This document shows positions 1 to 8,075 of a stretch of DNA of 64,000 nt, piece by piece (within the stretch, counting starts at the first letter, position 1; each line of letters begins with the position of its first letter). The notes beneath the pieces were generated by a model. That model was not told where the DNA came from. It searched no databases and was given only the letters and a program-made list of their open reading frames with translations. The DNA is from Hyphomonadaceae bacterium (GTDB taxonomy: Bacteria > Pseudomonadota > Alphaproteobacteria > Caulobacterales > Aquidulcibacteraceae), in assembly GCA_019636095.1 (NCBI GenBank), contig JAHBYF010000002.1, forward strand, positions 62,001 to 126,000, written 5' to 3'. A program made the translations under genes and the position numbers.

Positions 1-750
1 CAACCGATTGAACTCTATTTTTGGCCGACGCCAAACGGCTTAAAGATTTCCATCGCGCTGGAGGAGATGGATCTCCCCTATGTCTTGAAGCCGGTCGCGA
101 TCGGCAAGGGCGATCAGTTCAAGCCCGGCTTCATGGCGATCTCGCCAAACAATCGCATGCCCGCAATCATCGATCCGGAGGGGCCGGGTGGGCAACCGAT
201 TTCAGTCTTCGAGTCTGCCGCGATCCTCCAATATCTCGGACGCAAGACTGGGAGGTTCTATCCGAGCGATGAACGCCAACGCATCGAGGTTGATGAGTGG
301 CTGATCTGGCAGGTGGCCAATGTCGGCCCGATGTTTGGCCAGGCTAGCCATTTCCGCAATTACGCGCCGAACCTTGTCGATGATCCCGGCAGGATCGCTT
401 ACGCCGTCACACGCTATAACAACGAGGTCAACCGCCTGCTTGGCGTCATGGAGCTTAGGCTTGCTGACCGCGATTTTCTGGCGGGCGACTACTCTATCGC
501 CGATATCGCCACTTATCCGTGGGTGAAGATCGCACACGTGTTCAATCAAGACATGGCTAACTTTCCGCAGGTGCAGGCGTGGATTGATCGCATTGCGGCG
601 CGGCCAGCTGTGAAGAAGGGCGCCGCTGCTGGAGCAGAGCTTCGCCGGCGGCCGCCGGCGCCGGGCAGCGCCGAGCAGAAGCAAGCGGCGAAAGCGTTGT
701 TCGGGCAGACGGCAACGTCGGTGCGCGACGCCGTAAAAAGCAATCAGTAA
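1..750 (+). CDS. Glutathione S-transferase, nu/YfcG-like (5' end outside window)
   Basis: Frame 1 is open from the first base, and the residues before the internal ATG at 67 (LYFWPTPNGLKISIALEE) are the usual thioredoxin-fold start of this family, so the gene begins just left of the window. The N-terminal half carries the glutathione-site pattern PNNRMPAIID followed by FESAAILQYL; the helical C-terminal domain contains the DYSIADIATYPW motif. Nu-class (YfcG/YghU) enzymes are glutathione-dependent disulfide reductases or peroxidases in the cytoplasm; the assignment to this class is from motif similarity. The last 40 or so residues form an Ala/Arg/Pro-rich tail beyond the usual domain end. No operon partner follows. 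Confidence 0.85.
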   Translation, partial: QPIELYFWPTPNGLKISIALEEMDLPYVLKPVAIGKGDQFKPGFMAISPNNRMPAIIDPEGPGGQPISVFESAAILQYLGRKTGRFYPSDERQRIEVDEWLIWQVANVGPMFGQASHFRNYAPNLVDDPGRIAYAVTRYNNEVNRLLGVMELRLADRDFLAGDYSIADIATYPWVKIAHVFNQDMANFPQVQAWIDRIAARPAVKKGAAAGAELRRRPPAPGSAEQKQAAKALFGQTATSVRDAVKSNQ

Positions 751-864
751 CGAATACGCACCTAACGCCAATAAATCGAATTACGGCTTCCGCACCTTAA
801 GCTTATCGCAAGTAAAGCACGATAATGCTCCACCCCGGCGGCGCGAAAAATGCACGTCGGTGGG

Positions 865-896
865 GGAAACGTACATGGCTAAAGCCAGGCGTTTCC
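865..896. promoter_or_regulatory. Inverted repeat upstream of the Sel1-like gene
   Basis: GGAAACG (865-871) pairs with CGTTTCC (890-896), and inside it TGGC (876-879) can pair with GCCA (884-887). The hairpin ends 24 bases before the ATG at 921, so it would lie in the 5' leader or at the promoter. No T-run follows, so it is not an obvious terminator. Role unknown. Confidence 0.35.
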
Positions 897-920
897 AAGT
901 GGTACAAGGGAGCAGCCATT

Positions 921-1190
921 ATGGCGTTCACGGATATTGAAATCGCGGAAGTGCACGAAGCGGTGCGCCGCCAAGGCGATTGCGACAATCTTTACAAGCT
1001 GGGCCTGATCTATTCGACCGGCCAAGAAGTGGACCTGGTGCAAGCGCACATGTGGTTCAATCTGGCGGCGTCGCGCGGCTCGGAAGCGGCGAAGGAATGC
1101 CGTCGCGAACTCAGCGATCTGATGACGAAAGATCTCATCGCCGAAGCGCAAAAGCGCGCGCGCGAGTGGCTTTCGGTGAAACATCACTAA
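921..1190 (+). CDS. Small Sel1-like repeat protein
   Basis: An 89-residue protein with one clear Sel1-like (SLR) repeat: the stretch LYKLGLIYSTGQEVDLVQAH followed by MWFNLAASRGSEAAKECR. SLR repeats are helix-turn-helix units that mediate protein contacts. The ATG at 921 is chosen over an upstream in-frame ATG (825) because it starts the conserved-looking part and has AAGGG at 906-910. No signal peptide is visible, so it is probably cytoplasmic. Stand-alone gene between a GST and the convergent Anbu operon; partner unknown. Confidence 0.7.
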   Translation: MAFTDIEIAEVHEAVRRQGDCDNLYKLGLIYSTGQEVDLVQAHMWFNLAASRGSEAAKECRRELSDLMTKDLIAEAQKRAREWLSVKHH

Positions 1191-1218
1191 CAAGCATTAG
1201 CGAAGCGCCGGAGCGGCG

Positions 1219-1956
1219 TCAGCTCATCCAGGGCGGCGCCGGCAATTCGCGATAGGCTTTGCGTAGCGCATCCGACCAGTTTTCGCGGATGCTGCGGAAA
1301 TATTCGTTGTCGTCTTCAATGCGCTCTTGCACCGCAATGCGCTGGGTGTCGCGGCGATAGACGAGCAGGTCCGCCGGCAGGCCAACTGAAAAGTTGGAGC
1401 GCAACGTCGAGTCCATCGAAATCAGCGCAAGCTTCACCGCATCGTCAAGCGGCGTGTCGTAGCGCGCGACGCGGTCGAGGATTGGGCGACCGTACTTGGT
1501 TTCGCCGATCTGGAAGAACGGGGTCTCCTGGGTCGACTCGATGAAGTTGCCGGCCGAGTAGATGTGAAACATGCGCATGCGGCGGCCCTCGATCTGGCCC
1601 GCCAGGATGATCGATGCGTCGAAGAAGAAATTCTGCGCGCTCTGCCCTTGCGATACAGAGTTGAACACCTTGCGCACCGCGTCGCCGACCAGCTGTGCGG
1701 CGTCGTACATCGACTCCACCGTCATCAGCGTCTCGAACGGTTCACCGGCGCCGATGCCCGCGCCCTCCATCACCCGCGCCGTAACGGCTTGCGTGACCGC
1801 CAAATTGCCTGAGGTCATCATCGCGATCACGCGATCGCCGGGCGCAACCACATGCAGCTTGCCGAAATTCGCAATATTATCGGGACCCGCATTGGTGCGC
1901 GTGTCGGACAAAAGCACCAGCCCGTCCTGAAGGCAAAAGCCCACGCAATACGTCAT
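1219..1956 (-). CDS. Anbu-type proteasome-like peptidase
   Basis: A 245-residue protein of the Anbu (ancestral beta subunit, COG3484) family of Ntn hydrolases. After Met removal the chain starts with Thr (MTYCVG), the expected nucleophile; SDTR with Asp18 and Lys33 (Met-numbered) match the proteasome beta catalytic residues. The length is normal for the family. A purine-rich GGGGGACGGGA precedes the ATG. It is the last gene of an operon after an alpha-E protein (17-base gap) and a circularly permuted ATP-grasp, the partners usually found with Anbu. Physiological substrates of Anbu are not established; the family context suggests peptide ligation and hydrolysis in one pathway (inference). Confidence 0.88.
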   Translation of the reverse strand: MTYCVGFCLQDGLVLLSDTRTNAGPDNIANFGKLHVVAPGDRVIAMMTSGNLAVTQAVTARVMEGAGIGAGEPFETLMTVESMYDAAQLVGDAVRKVFNSVSQGQSAQNFFFDASIILAGQIEGRRMRMFHIYSAGNFIESTQETPFFQIGETKYGRPILDRVARYDTPLDDAVKLALISMDSTLRSNFSVGLPADLLVYRRDTQRIAVQERIEDDNEYFRSIRENWSDALRKAYRELPAPPWMS

Positions 1957-1973
1957 AATCCGATCCCGTCCCC

Positions 1974-2909
1974 CTAGCGCATATAATGCGCGGCGATCTG
2001 ATCGCCCAATTCGGCGGCGCGTTCAATCTGTGTGGTTAAGTGCTCATGCAGTCCGGACTGGAAAATGTCGCCGATACGGCCGTAGCGAAGCTGCGACGCG
2101 ATGGCGCCCGCAAGGCGGTGGCATTCGCCGCGGCGCCCGCCATGGACGGCGGCGATCTGATCGAGGCAGTCGGTAATGGCATCGTAACAGGCGCGCAACG
2201 AACGTGGCATTTCCGGGCGCAGCAGCAGCAATTCGGCGACGTTCCAGGGCTTCACTTCTTCGCGGTACACCCATTGATACGCGCGCACCGCCGAGACAGC
2301 GCGCAGAACGCTGGTCCATTGGTAGTAATCAAGCATGCCGCCGACGCCGGAGGATTCCTGCGGCAGCAGCAGATGATACTTCACGTCGAGAATACGGGCC
2401 GTGTTGTCGGCGCGTTCGAGGAAAGTGCCGAGGCGGACGAACCAATAATTCTCGTTGCGCAGCATGGTTGTTTGGTACGCACCGGAGAAACGCGTCGAAA
2501 TCGTGCGCACCCAGTCCAGCGTGTCTGGCAGCCTCGCTGGCGAAAACGCTTCAGAGCCGAGTTGGCGAGATTCGAGCCAGCCTTGGTTCACCGCCTCCCA
2601 CATATCGCGCGTCAGCGCGCCCCGCATGGCGCGCGCATTGATGCGCGCAAAGTCCAGACAGGTGACAATGGCGGAGGGGTTGTCAGGGCTTGAGCACAGG
2701 AAGCGCGCGGCGCTATCCGGCGTCACGGCATCATAGACGTTGTCATAGAGTTCTTCGACGCCGGCAGCTGTAAGCGCCGAGCGCCATTCTTCGGTTTCAC
2801 TCAGCACGCCAGCCATCGACTGCGCCGCTTCGATCAAGCGGGCGAGGTTGTCCATCCGCTCCATGTAGCGGGCGAGCCAGAACAGCGATTCAGCGGCGCG
2901 GGCGAGCAT
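1974..2909 (-). CDS. Alpha-E domain protein of the Anbu/ATP-grasp cluster
   Basis: A 311-residue, helix-rich protein matching the alpha-E (DUF403/COG2307) family; the start MLARAAESLFWLARYMERMD and the internal GTFLERADNTARILD are its hallmark pattern. The ATG at 2909-2907 shares its A with the stop of the upstream ATP-grasp gene (TGATG), which fixes the start and implies translational coupling. The family has no established enzymatic activity; it is found almost always beside circularly permuted ATP-grasp ligases, transglutaminase-like proteases and often Anbu. Likely cytoplasmic. Confidence 0.85.
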   Translation of the reverse strand: MLARAAESLFWLARYMERMDNLARLIEAAQSMAGVLSETEEWRSALTAAGVEELYDNVYDAVTPDSAARFLCSSPDNPSAIVTCLDFARINARAMRGALTRDMWEAVNQGWLESRQLGSEAFSPARLPDTLDWVRTISTRFSGAYQTTMLRNENYWFVRLGTFLERADNTARILDVKYHLLLPQESSGVGGMLDYYQWTSVLRAVSAVRAYQWVYREEVKPWNVAELLLLRPEMPRSLRACYDAITDCLDQIAAVHGGRRGECHRLAGAIASQLRYGRIGDIFQSGLHEHLTTQIERAAELGDQIAAHYMR

Positions 2910-4345
2910 CACTTGGCGCCGCCCTGACGCGTGTGCAGAACCCAAGTGTCCTTAGTGCCGCCGCCTTGGCTCGAATTTACAACCAGGGATCCCTCGTTTA
3001 GCGCAACTCGCGTAAGACCGCCCGGGACGATGCGAATGCCGTCGGCGCCTGAAAGTACAAACGGCCGTAGATCGACGTGACGTGGCGCCGTGCCGTCAGC
3101 GACGAATGTCGGACAGGTGGACAACGCCAACGTGGGTTGCGCGACATAAGCGGAAGGGTTCTGGCGCAGCTTTTTCGCAAAAGCCTCGCGCGTCTTCTTG
3201 GTCGAATGCGGTCCGACAAGCATCCCGTAGCCGCCCGAACCGCGGGTTTCCTTCACCACCAGTTCTTCCAGATGATCCAGCACATAGGCGAGCGCACCTT
3301 CATTGGCGCAATCCCATGTCGGCACGTTGTTGAGCAGTGGTTCTTCGCCGAGATAAAAGCGGATCATCTCGGGGACATGCATGTAGATGGCTTTGTCGTC
3401 GGCAATGCCGGCGCCCGGTGCGTTGGCGAGCGCAACGTTGCCGGCGCGATAAGCCTCCATGAGGCCGAACGCACCGAGTTGGGAGTCCGGGCGAAAGACC
3501 ATCGGATCGAGGAAATCATCATCGATGCGGCGATAAATCACGTGAACGCGCTTCAGCCCGCCCGTGGTGCGCATGTAGACCTTCTTGTCGCGCACAACGA
3601 GGTCGATGCCCTCGACAAGTTCTACGCCCATCTCGTCCGCTAAGAACGAGTGCTCGTAATAGGCGCTGTTGAACTGACCGGGCGTCAGCACCACGACGCA
3701 CGGTTCTTCATCGCTCGTGGGCGCCACAGAGCGCAAGGTGCGGAGCAAATCTTGCGGATAGCGCGCCACCGGCTCGACGCCGATGCGAGCGAACAGATCG
3801 GGGAAGAGCCGCATCATCACCGAGCGGTTCTCCAGCATGTAGGAGACGCCGGAAGGCGTACGGCAATTGTCCTCCAGAACGTAGAACTCATTGGCGCCGG
3901 TGCGCACGAGATCGATGCCGGCGATGTGAGTGTAGACGCCGCCGGGCGTGGTGACGCCCTGCATCTGCTCGCAATAGGCGGGGTGCGCGTCGATTTGTTC
4001 GTTCGTGAGCTTGCCAGCCCGCACAATGTCGCGCGGGCCATAGACGTCGGCGAGAAAGCGATTGAGCGCGGTGACACGCTGCTTCAATCCCCGCTCAAGG
4101 AAGGCCCATTCTTCGGCGTCGAGCACGCGCGGGATGATGTCGAATGGAATCAGCCGCTCGGTATCGCCGCCCTCGGTGTAGACGGCAAAGGTGATGCCGA
4201 TGCGGCGAAACAGACGTTCCGCCTCTTCGCGCTTTGCGTGAAGGGTCGCAGCCGGGGTCTGCGCCAACCAAGCGGCGATGTCGGCGTAGGCGACACGAAT
4301 GTGGCCATCGGCGCCATGCATCTCGTCGAAGAAGTTTCGCATCAC
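2909..4345 (-). CDS. Circularly permuted ATP-grasp protein
   Basis: A 478-residue protein of the circularly permuted ATP-grasp type 2 family (COG2308). Visible landmarks are GVYTHIAGIDLVR, YVLEDNCRTPSGVSYMLENR near residues 150-175, and the glycine-rich VVKETRGSGGYGMLVGP near 365-380 that would bind nucleotide. Comparative genomics (Anantharaman, Iyer and Aravind) predicts such enzymes to form peptide-like amide bonds; substrate unknown. The start is GTG at 4345 or ATG at 4342. First gene of the alpha-E/Anbu operon. The transglutaminase-like protease often present in such operons is not seen here. Confidence 0.87.
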   Translation of the reverse strand: MMRNFFDEMHGADGHIRVAYADIAAWLAQTPAATLHAKREEAERLFRRIGITFAVYTEGGDTERLIPFDIIPRVLDAEEWAFLERGLKQRVTALNRFLADVYGPRDIVRAGKLTNEQIDAHPAYCEQMQGVTTPGGVYTHIAGIDLVRTGANEFYVLEDNCRTPSGVSYMLENRSVMMRLFPDLFARIGVEPVARYPQDLLRTLRSVAPTSDEEPCVVVLTPGQFNSAYYEHSFLADEMGVELVEGIDLVVRDKKVYMRTTGGLKRVHVIYRRIDDDFLDPMVFRPDSQLGAFGLMEAYRAGNVALANAPGAGIADDKAIYMHVPEMIRFYLGEEPLLNNVPTWDCANEGALAYVLDHLEELVVKETRGSGGYGMLVGPHSTKKTREAFAKKLRQNPSAYVAQPTLALSTCPTFVADGTAPRHVDLRPFVLSGADGIRIVPGGLTRVALNEGSLVVNSSQGGGTKDTWVLHTRQGGAK

Positions 4346-4470
4346 TCAGCGAACCTTGGAGCAGGTCGCGGGCGCTGGCGAGCACTACGACGAAATTCTG
4401 ACCTGCGGCGCCCAAGAAATTGGCGCCCGATGCTGATCACGCCGGATTCATGGGCTCACCGTTGGTTCCC

Positions 4471-4929
4471 TCATTCCGCATCTGCGTTCTGCGCCGCGAT
4501 CGAGACCTTTTGGAAGCCTTCGACCTGAAGTGTATCGGTGACCGAGACGACGTTTTGGTAGGCGACATCGAGATCCGCGCGGATGAAGACACGGCCATCG
4601 GCCAGGATGTCATTGCGCTCCAACTCTGGGTCCGCCGCCAAAATGTGTTCGAATGTTTTGCGCGCGAGCATGTCGAGCGTGGTTTCCACGCCGCCCACAA
4701 ACAAGCGATAGCCGGAGGGATCGTCTCGCACTTCCACGATCGTTGGCTCGATGAGCGAAGCGCCGCTTCCCATGCGTGGCAAATCCAGGCGGAGATCGAC
4801 GGTCGGCTTGGGGGCTGTGACCATGAAGATGATCAGCAGAACAAGCAGCACGTCGATAAACGGAATGACGTTCGGTTCTGCTGCGGGCTGCATGCTTGCC
4901 CGGACGCGTTCGCCGCCTGATGAGGCCAT
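4471..4929 (-). CDS. ExbD/TolR family biopolymer transport protein
   Basis: A 152-residue inner-membrane protein with a short cytoplasmic N-terminus, one TM helix (about residues 22-40) carrying the conserved Asp26 in FIDVLLVLLIIFMV, and a periplasmic domain. ExbD/TolR proteins work with ExbB/TolQ to couple proton motive force to outer-membrane processes. GGGAGAG lies upstream of the ATG at 4929. No exbB or tonB is adjacent; the nearest downstream gene on this strand is the ATP-grasp gene after a 125-base gap, so co-transcription is possible but not shown. An orphan ExbD probably uses an ExbB encoded elsewhere. Confidence 0.85.
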   Translation of the reverse strand: MASSGGERVRASMQPAAEPNVIPFIDVLLVLLIIFMVTAPKPTVDLRLDLPRMGSGASLIEPTIVEVRDDPSGYRLFVGGVETTLDMLARKTFEHILAADPELERNDILADGRVFIRADLDVAYQNVVSVTDTLQVEGFQKVSIAAQNADAE

Positions 4930-5020
4930 CGATCTCTCCCGAATTGTCCTGCCATGATGCGCACACGCGCTCGCATGGCGCCAATCACGGGCGCGCGAGG
5001 CTCTTCACAAGACTGAGAGC

Positions 5021-5725
5021 TTAGTTGTTACGATTGCCGCGCAGGGCGTAATAGAAGCTGAACTGGACCGGCAGCGCATCCCGCACATATTGCTGCATGA
5101 AGAGATTCACTTGGCTGATACGCGAGCGGGGTACGTAGACAACATCGTATCTTTGCAGCGCGTGCGCAGTCTGCAGCCCGCCCCGGACGGCGCGCATTGA
5201 AAGATCAACCTCGGAGACGGTCGTCTCACCACTCGCGCGTGAGAGCACCAGCACATCGCGGCGATGAGCGCTCGGGAGGAAGCCTCCGGCAAGCGCCACT
5301 GCTTGGAAGGCGTCGATGTTGGCCGGCATGTCGTAGATGCCTGGCCGCGCAACTTCGCCGCCGACAAAGACTTGGCGCGATGCGTAGCGGCTTGGCGTCA
5401 CCGTAAGTTCCGGTACGCGCAGGTGCGCGGCGTATGCTGCGACGAGAATGTCGTGAAGCTCGTCGGCGGTGAGATCGGCGGCGCGCACAGCGCCGATTAA
5501 CGGCATCGCCAAGCGTCCATCAGGACCGATCGTTGCGGTGCGGGAAAGTTCTGGCGCCGAAAAGACCGTGATCTCGACCTCGTCGCCTGGGTAAAGCCGA
5601 TAGGCTGGCGTCTGATCTGAGTAGGTTATGGCGGGCGGCGCGCTTTCGGATGCAGCCGAAGGGGCCTGCGCGAGCGCGGAGGACGCGGTGAACAGCAGGG
5701 CGATGCAAGCAAACGCGACGCGCAT
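5021..5725 (-). CDS. Polysaccharide export protein (Wza/GumB-like, short)
   Basis: A 234-residue secreted protein: signal peptide at residues 1-20 (MRVAFACIALLFTASSALAQ), a polysaccharide-export domain beginning YRLYPGDEVEITVF with IGPDGRLAMPLIGAV, then a SLBB-like region (QVFVGGEVARPGIYDMP, DAFQAVALAGGF). The ATG at 5725 is preferred over an upstream in-frame start at 5806 because it begins the signal peptide and has TTGGAG seven bases upstream. Such proteins form or gate the outer-membrane channel for exopolysaccharide. It is shorter than Wza and lacks a lipobox, like GumB-type proteins with few SLBB domains. It diverges from the GumC-like gene. Confidence 0.85.
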   Translation of the reverse strand: MRVAFACIALLFTASSALAQAPSAASESAPPAITYSDQTPAYRLYPGDEVEITVFSAPELSRTATIGPDGRLAMPLIGAVRAADLTADELHDILVAAYAAHLRVPELTVTPSRYASRQVFVGGEVARPGIYDMPANIDAFQAVALAGGFLPSAHRRDVLVLSRASGETTVSEVDLSMRAVRGGLQTAHALQRYDVVYVPRSRISQVNLFMQQYVRDALPVQFSFYYALRGNRNN

Positions 5726-5788
5726 TGGACAACTCCAACCCTTTGTTAGCGCCCTCAAGGTTAACGAGGCGTCGGCGCAGATTGCCTT

Positions 5789-5816
5789 CACTTGGTAAAC
5801 GATCATTCACCAAGTG
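5789..5816. promoter_or_regulatory. Dyad in the divergent exopolysaccharide promoter region
   Basis: CACTTGGT (5789-5796) and ACCAAGTG (5809-5816) are perfect inverted arms separated by 12 bases (AAACGATCATTC). The site lies between the divergent export gene (ATG 5725) and the GumC-like gene (ATG 5854), where a dimeric regulator could control both. The arm length and spacing fit a transcription-factor operator better than a terminator. The regulator is not encoded next door. Confidence 0.45.
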
Positions 5817-5853
5817 CGGGCAGGATCGTTGCGCCTACGGATGAGGAGCGGCG

Positions 5854-7407
5854 ATGCAAACGAGCAGCAGGGCTGAATCCACGCGAGCGTGGTTCGGCTG
5901 GGCCGACGCGCCGCGATTGAGCTTGGCCGATGTTGCAGCGATGCTCTGGGCCGAACGTGGGCTGGTGCTCGCCGTTGGCGGCGCTATCTGCGCACTTGGT
6001 TTGATTGCTGCGCTCGCTGCGCCTCACACCTACACCGCCCGCTCTGAATTGATCGTCCGCATGGGTGAGGAATATGTGTATCAGCCGACCGCAGGCGGCG
6101 CCGGCGCCGGCGCCGGCGCAACGCCGGACATGCAGGCGGTCGTGAACGCAGAAATGCGCTTGATCGGTTCGGGCGCGGTGGTGCGTGGCGCTATCGAAAG
6201 TGTTGGCCTCAGCGCACTCTATCCTGACATTGCGGCGTCTCCCGCCTCCGACGCCCGCAAGCTGGCGGCCGCCGAACGCGCCTTCGTGGAGCATCTGAAG
6301 ATCGAGACAGCGCCGCAGACGCCAGCGATCGGCCTCGCCTTCGAGCATCGCAACGCCGATGTCGCCGCCCAGGCGTTGAACGCACTGGTGGCGCAATATC
6401 TCCGGCATCGCCGCGACGTCCTTGTCGGTGGTGAGTTCGAAGCGCTCTCGCAGGAGAGCGGAGACCTGAGCACCCGTGCTGGCCAAGCGACCGCAGCGCT
6501 TTCCAGCTTCCTCAATGAACATCAGATCGGCGACTTCGAAAGCGAGCTTGCCGCCCTTGCGGCGCGCGCCGGCGATATCGAAACCCAATTGCTCGATGCT
6601 CAGGCAAGGCGCCGCGAGGCCGAAGCCCGCAGTGCGTCGCTCCGCCAGCGTTTCGCCGCAGAGCCCGAGCAGATCGAACTTTATCAAGAATCCGATGCGC
6701 GCCGCGATCTGGTGGAAGCGCAGATGCAACGCGAACGCTTGTTGGCTGCCTATCAGCCCGATGCGTTGCCGGTGCGGGAAGTTGATCGCCGCATCGCCCA
6801 GTTGGAAGCGTTCTTGGCCGGCGGCGATCCTCCTAGCGTTACACGGCGCGGCCCCAATCCTGTGCGCCAGGATATCGCAAGCCAGCTCTATGCGATGGAA
6901 GCGGAGGCCAGGGCGCAGCGCGGACGTGAAACAGCGCTTGATCAACAACGCACCGAAGTGCGCGAGCGTTTGCGTTCGATGCAGGCGTTAGAACCTCGCT
7001 TCCGGCAATTGCAGCGCGAACGTACCATCCTTGAGACCAACGCAGACAATTTCGCCACGCGCGCTGAGGAAGCCCGCGCGCGCAGTCAAATGCTCGGCCG
7101 CGCGACGGACAACATTAGTCCGGTTGAGCGCGCAGCTGTGCCGACCCAGGGCAAAAGCTTGCGCTGGCCAATCTTAGCCGTGTCGATCCTGATCGCTGGT
7201 ATCGTCGCGCTCGCTGCGGGCCTGTCGCGCGCCTTGATGCGCCGCAGTTTTCCAACACCATCGAGCGCCGCGCGCGCTCTGCATACGCCGGTTCTGGCCG
7301 TGATGCCGCGCCGGCAAGAACCGAAACCGGCAAAGGTGAAGCCGCCTAAGGCTGCGAAGCAGAAAAAGGGCAAGCCGGAACTGACCGTCGTGGAGGGCGG
7401 CGCATGA
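5854..7407 (+). CDS. GumC/Wzz-like polysaccharide co-polymerase
   Basis: A 517-residue inner-membrane protein of the chain-length-determinant family: TM1 at about residues 38-57 (VLAVGGAICALGLIAALAA), a long periplasmic coiled-coil region rich in Glu/Arg/Ala (about 190-420) and TM2 at about 430-452. These proteins set polysaccharide chain length and bridge to the outer-membrane channel. The C-terminal 45 residues are Lys/Pro-rich and cytoplasmic, and the gene overlaps the following BY-kinase-like gene by ATGA, as expected for a split Wzc-type system. A GGAGAGAGA run near residue 85 is encoded by GGCGCC repeats. Confidence 0.85.
   Translation: MQTSSRAESTRAWFGWADAPRLSLADVAAMLWAERGLVLAVGGAICALGLIAALAAPHTYTARSELIVRMGEEYVYQPTAGGAGAGAGATPDMQAVVNAEMRLIGSGAVVRGAIESVGLSALYPDIAASPASDARKLAAAERAFVEHLKIETAPQTPAIGLAFEHRNADVAAQALNALVAQYLRHRRDVLVGGEFEALSQESGDLSTRAGQATAALSSFLNEHQIGDFESELAALAARAGDIETQLLDAQARRREAEARSASLRQRFAAEPEQIELYQESDARRDLVEAQMQRERLLAAYQPDALPVREVDRRIAQLEAFLAGGDPPSVTRRGPNPVRQDIASQLYAMEAEARAQRGRETALDQQRTEVRERLRSMQALEPRFRQLQRERTILETNADNFATRAEEARARSQMLGRATDNISPVERAAVPTQGKSLRWPILAVSILIAGIVALAAGLSRALMRRSFPTPSSAARALHTPVLAVMPRRQEPKPAKVKPPKAAKQKKGKPELTVVEGGA
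6094..6120 (+). repeat. In-frame GGCGCC hexanucleotide tract inside the GumC-like gene
   Basis: Three full GGCGCC units plus partial flanks encode alternating Gly-Ala in the periplasmic part of the co-polymerase. Because units are six bases, unit gain or loss would change length but not the frame. Confidence 0.5.
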
Positions 7408-8075
7408 GCGAACCTCAATTCTCGGTCGAAGGCGTCCTTGATGCGCTCGCGATGCAGCCGCGCCGCCGCGATGGCGCCGGCCGGGCGATCATGTTTGTGG
7501 CGGCGAGACGGCTTGAAGGCACGACGACCGCAGCGCGCGCCGTCGCGACCGCTGCAGGGCCAGGCGCGGTCTATGCGATTGATCTCGACATCCGCCGCAA
7601 TGCGCTCGCGCGCGCCCTTAGCGAAGATGGACCGCTGGGGCCTCGCATTGATGGCGCCTTGAGCGGTCAAAATTTCTACACCGTGCGCGATATGCCCGAG
7701 CCGCCACCGGCGTTCTTCTATCATCGTGTTGGCCGATCCCGTGTGTACGCGGGCGTGTTTGATACCCGCCTGCTCCCGAAAGGCGCGCGCGTCGGCATTT
7801 CCGCGCGGCCAGATTATTGGATCGCAGCGAGTGCGGGCGGCGCCTCAGTCGTGGTTGACGCACCAGCATTGGACCACAGCTCAATCGCACTCAGAGTCGC
7901 CCCGCATATGGATGGCGTTGTGCTGGTTGTGGGTCCAGGGCGTGGTGCGGCGCCCGCGGCATTGGAGGCGAGGGAATTATTACTCGAAGCCGGCGCCAAC
8001 TTGATCGGCCTTGTCTACGCCGGGGCGGAGGCGCCGGTCGTCGCAATCGATCGGCTTCTGCGTCACGCCGGCTGA
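7404..8075 (+). CDS. BY-kinase-like (Wzc/CpsD C-terminal domain-like) protein with degraded P-loop
   Basis: A 223-residue protein in the place where a tyrosine autokinase domain would follow a GumC-type protein. VYAIDLDIRR (about 57-65) resembles the Walker A' motif and MDGVVLVVGPGR the later strand, but the Walker A region reads AARRLEGTTT (33-42) with no lysine where GEGKST is expected. The C-terminus lacks a tyrosine cluster. It may therefore be an ATPase-dead scaffold that still contacts the co-polymerase (inference). The ATG overlaps the previous stop (ATGA). The 3' end overlaps the convergent glycosyltransferase gene by 13 bases. Confidence 0.65.
   Translation: MSEPQFSVEGVLDALAMQPRRRDGAGRAIMFVAARRLEGTTTAARAVATAAGPGAVYAIDLDIRRNALARALSEDGPLGPRIDGALSGQNFYTVRDMPEPPPAFFYHRVGRSRVYAGVFDTRLLPKGARVGISARPDYWIAASAGGASVVVDAPALDHSSIALRVAPHMDGVVLVVGPGRGAAPAALEARELLLEAGANLIGLVYAGAEAPVVAIDRLLRHAG

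Noticed and set aside
3650..4528. A 292-codon plus-strand frame opposite the ATP-grasp gene
   Set aside because: Antisense to a conserved enzyme; no ribosome-binding site or motif.
5803..6948. A 381-codon minus-strand frame
   Set aside because: It lies antisense to the clear GumC-like gene and has no family motifs; it reflects high-GC frame openness.
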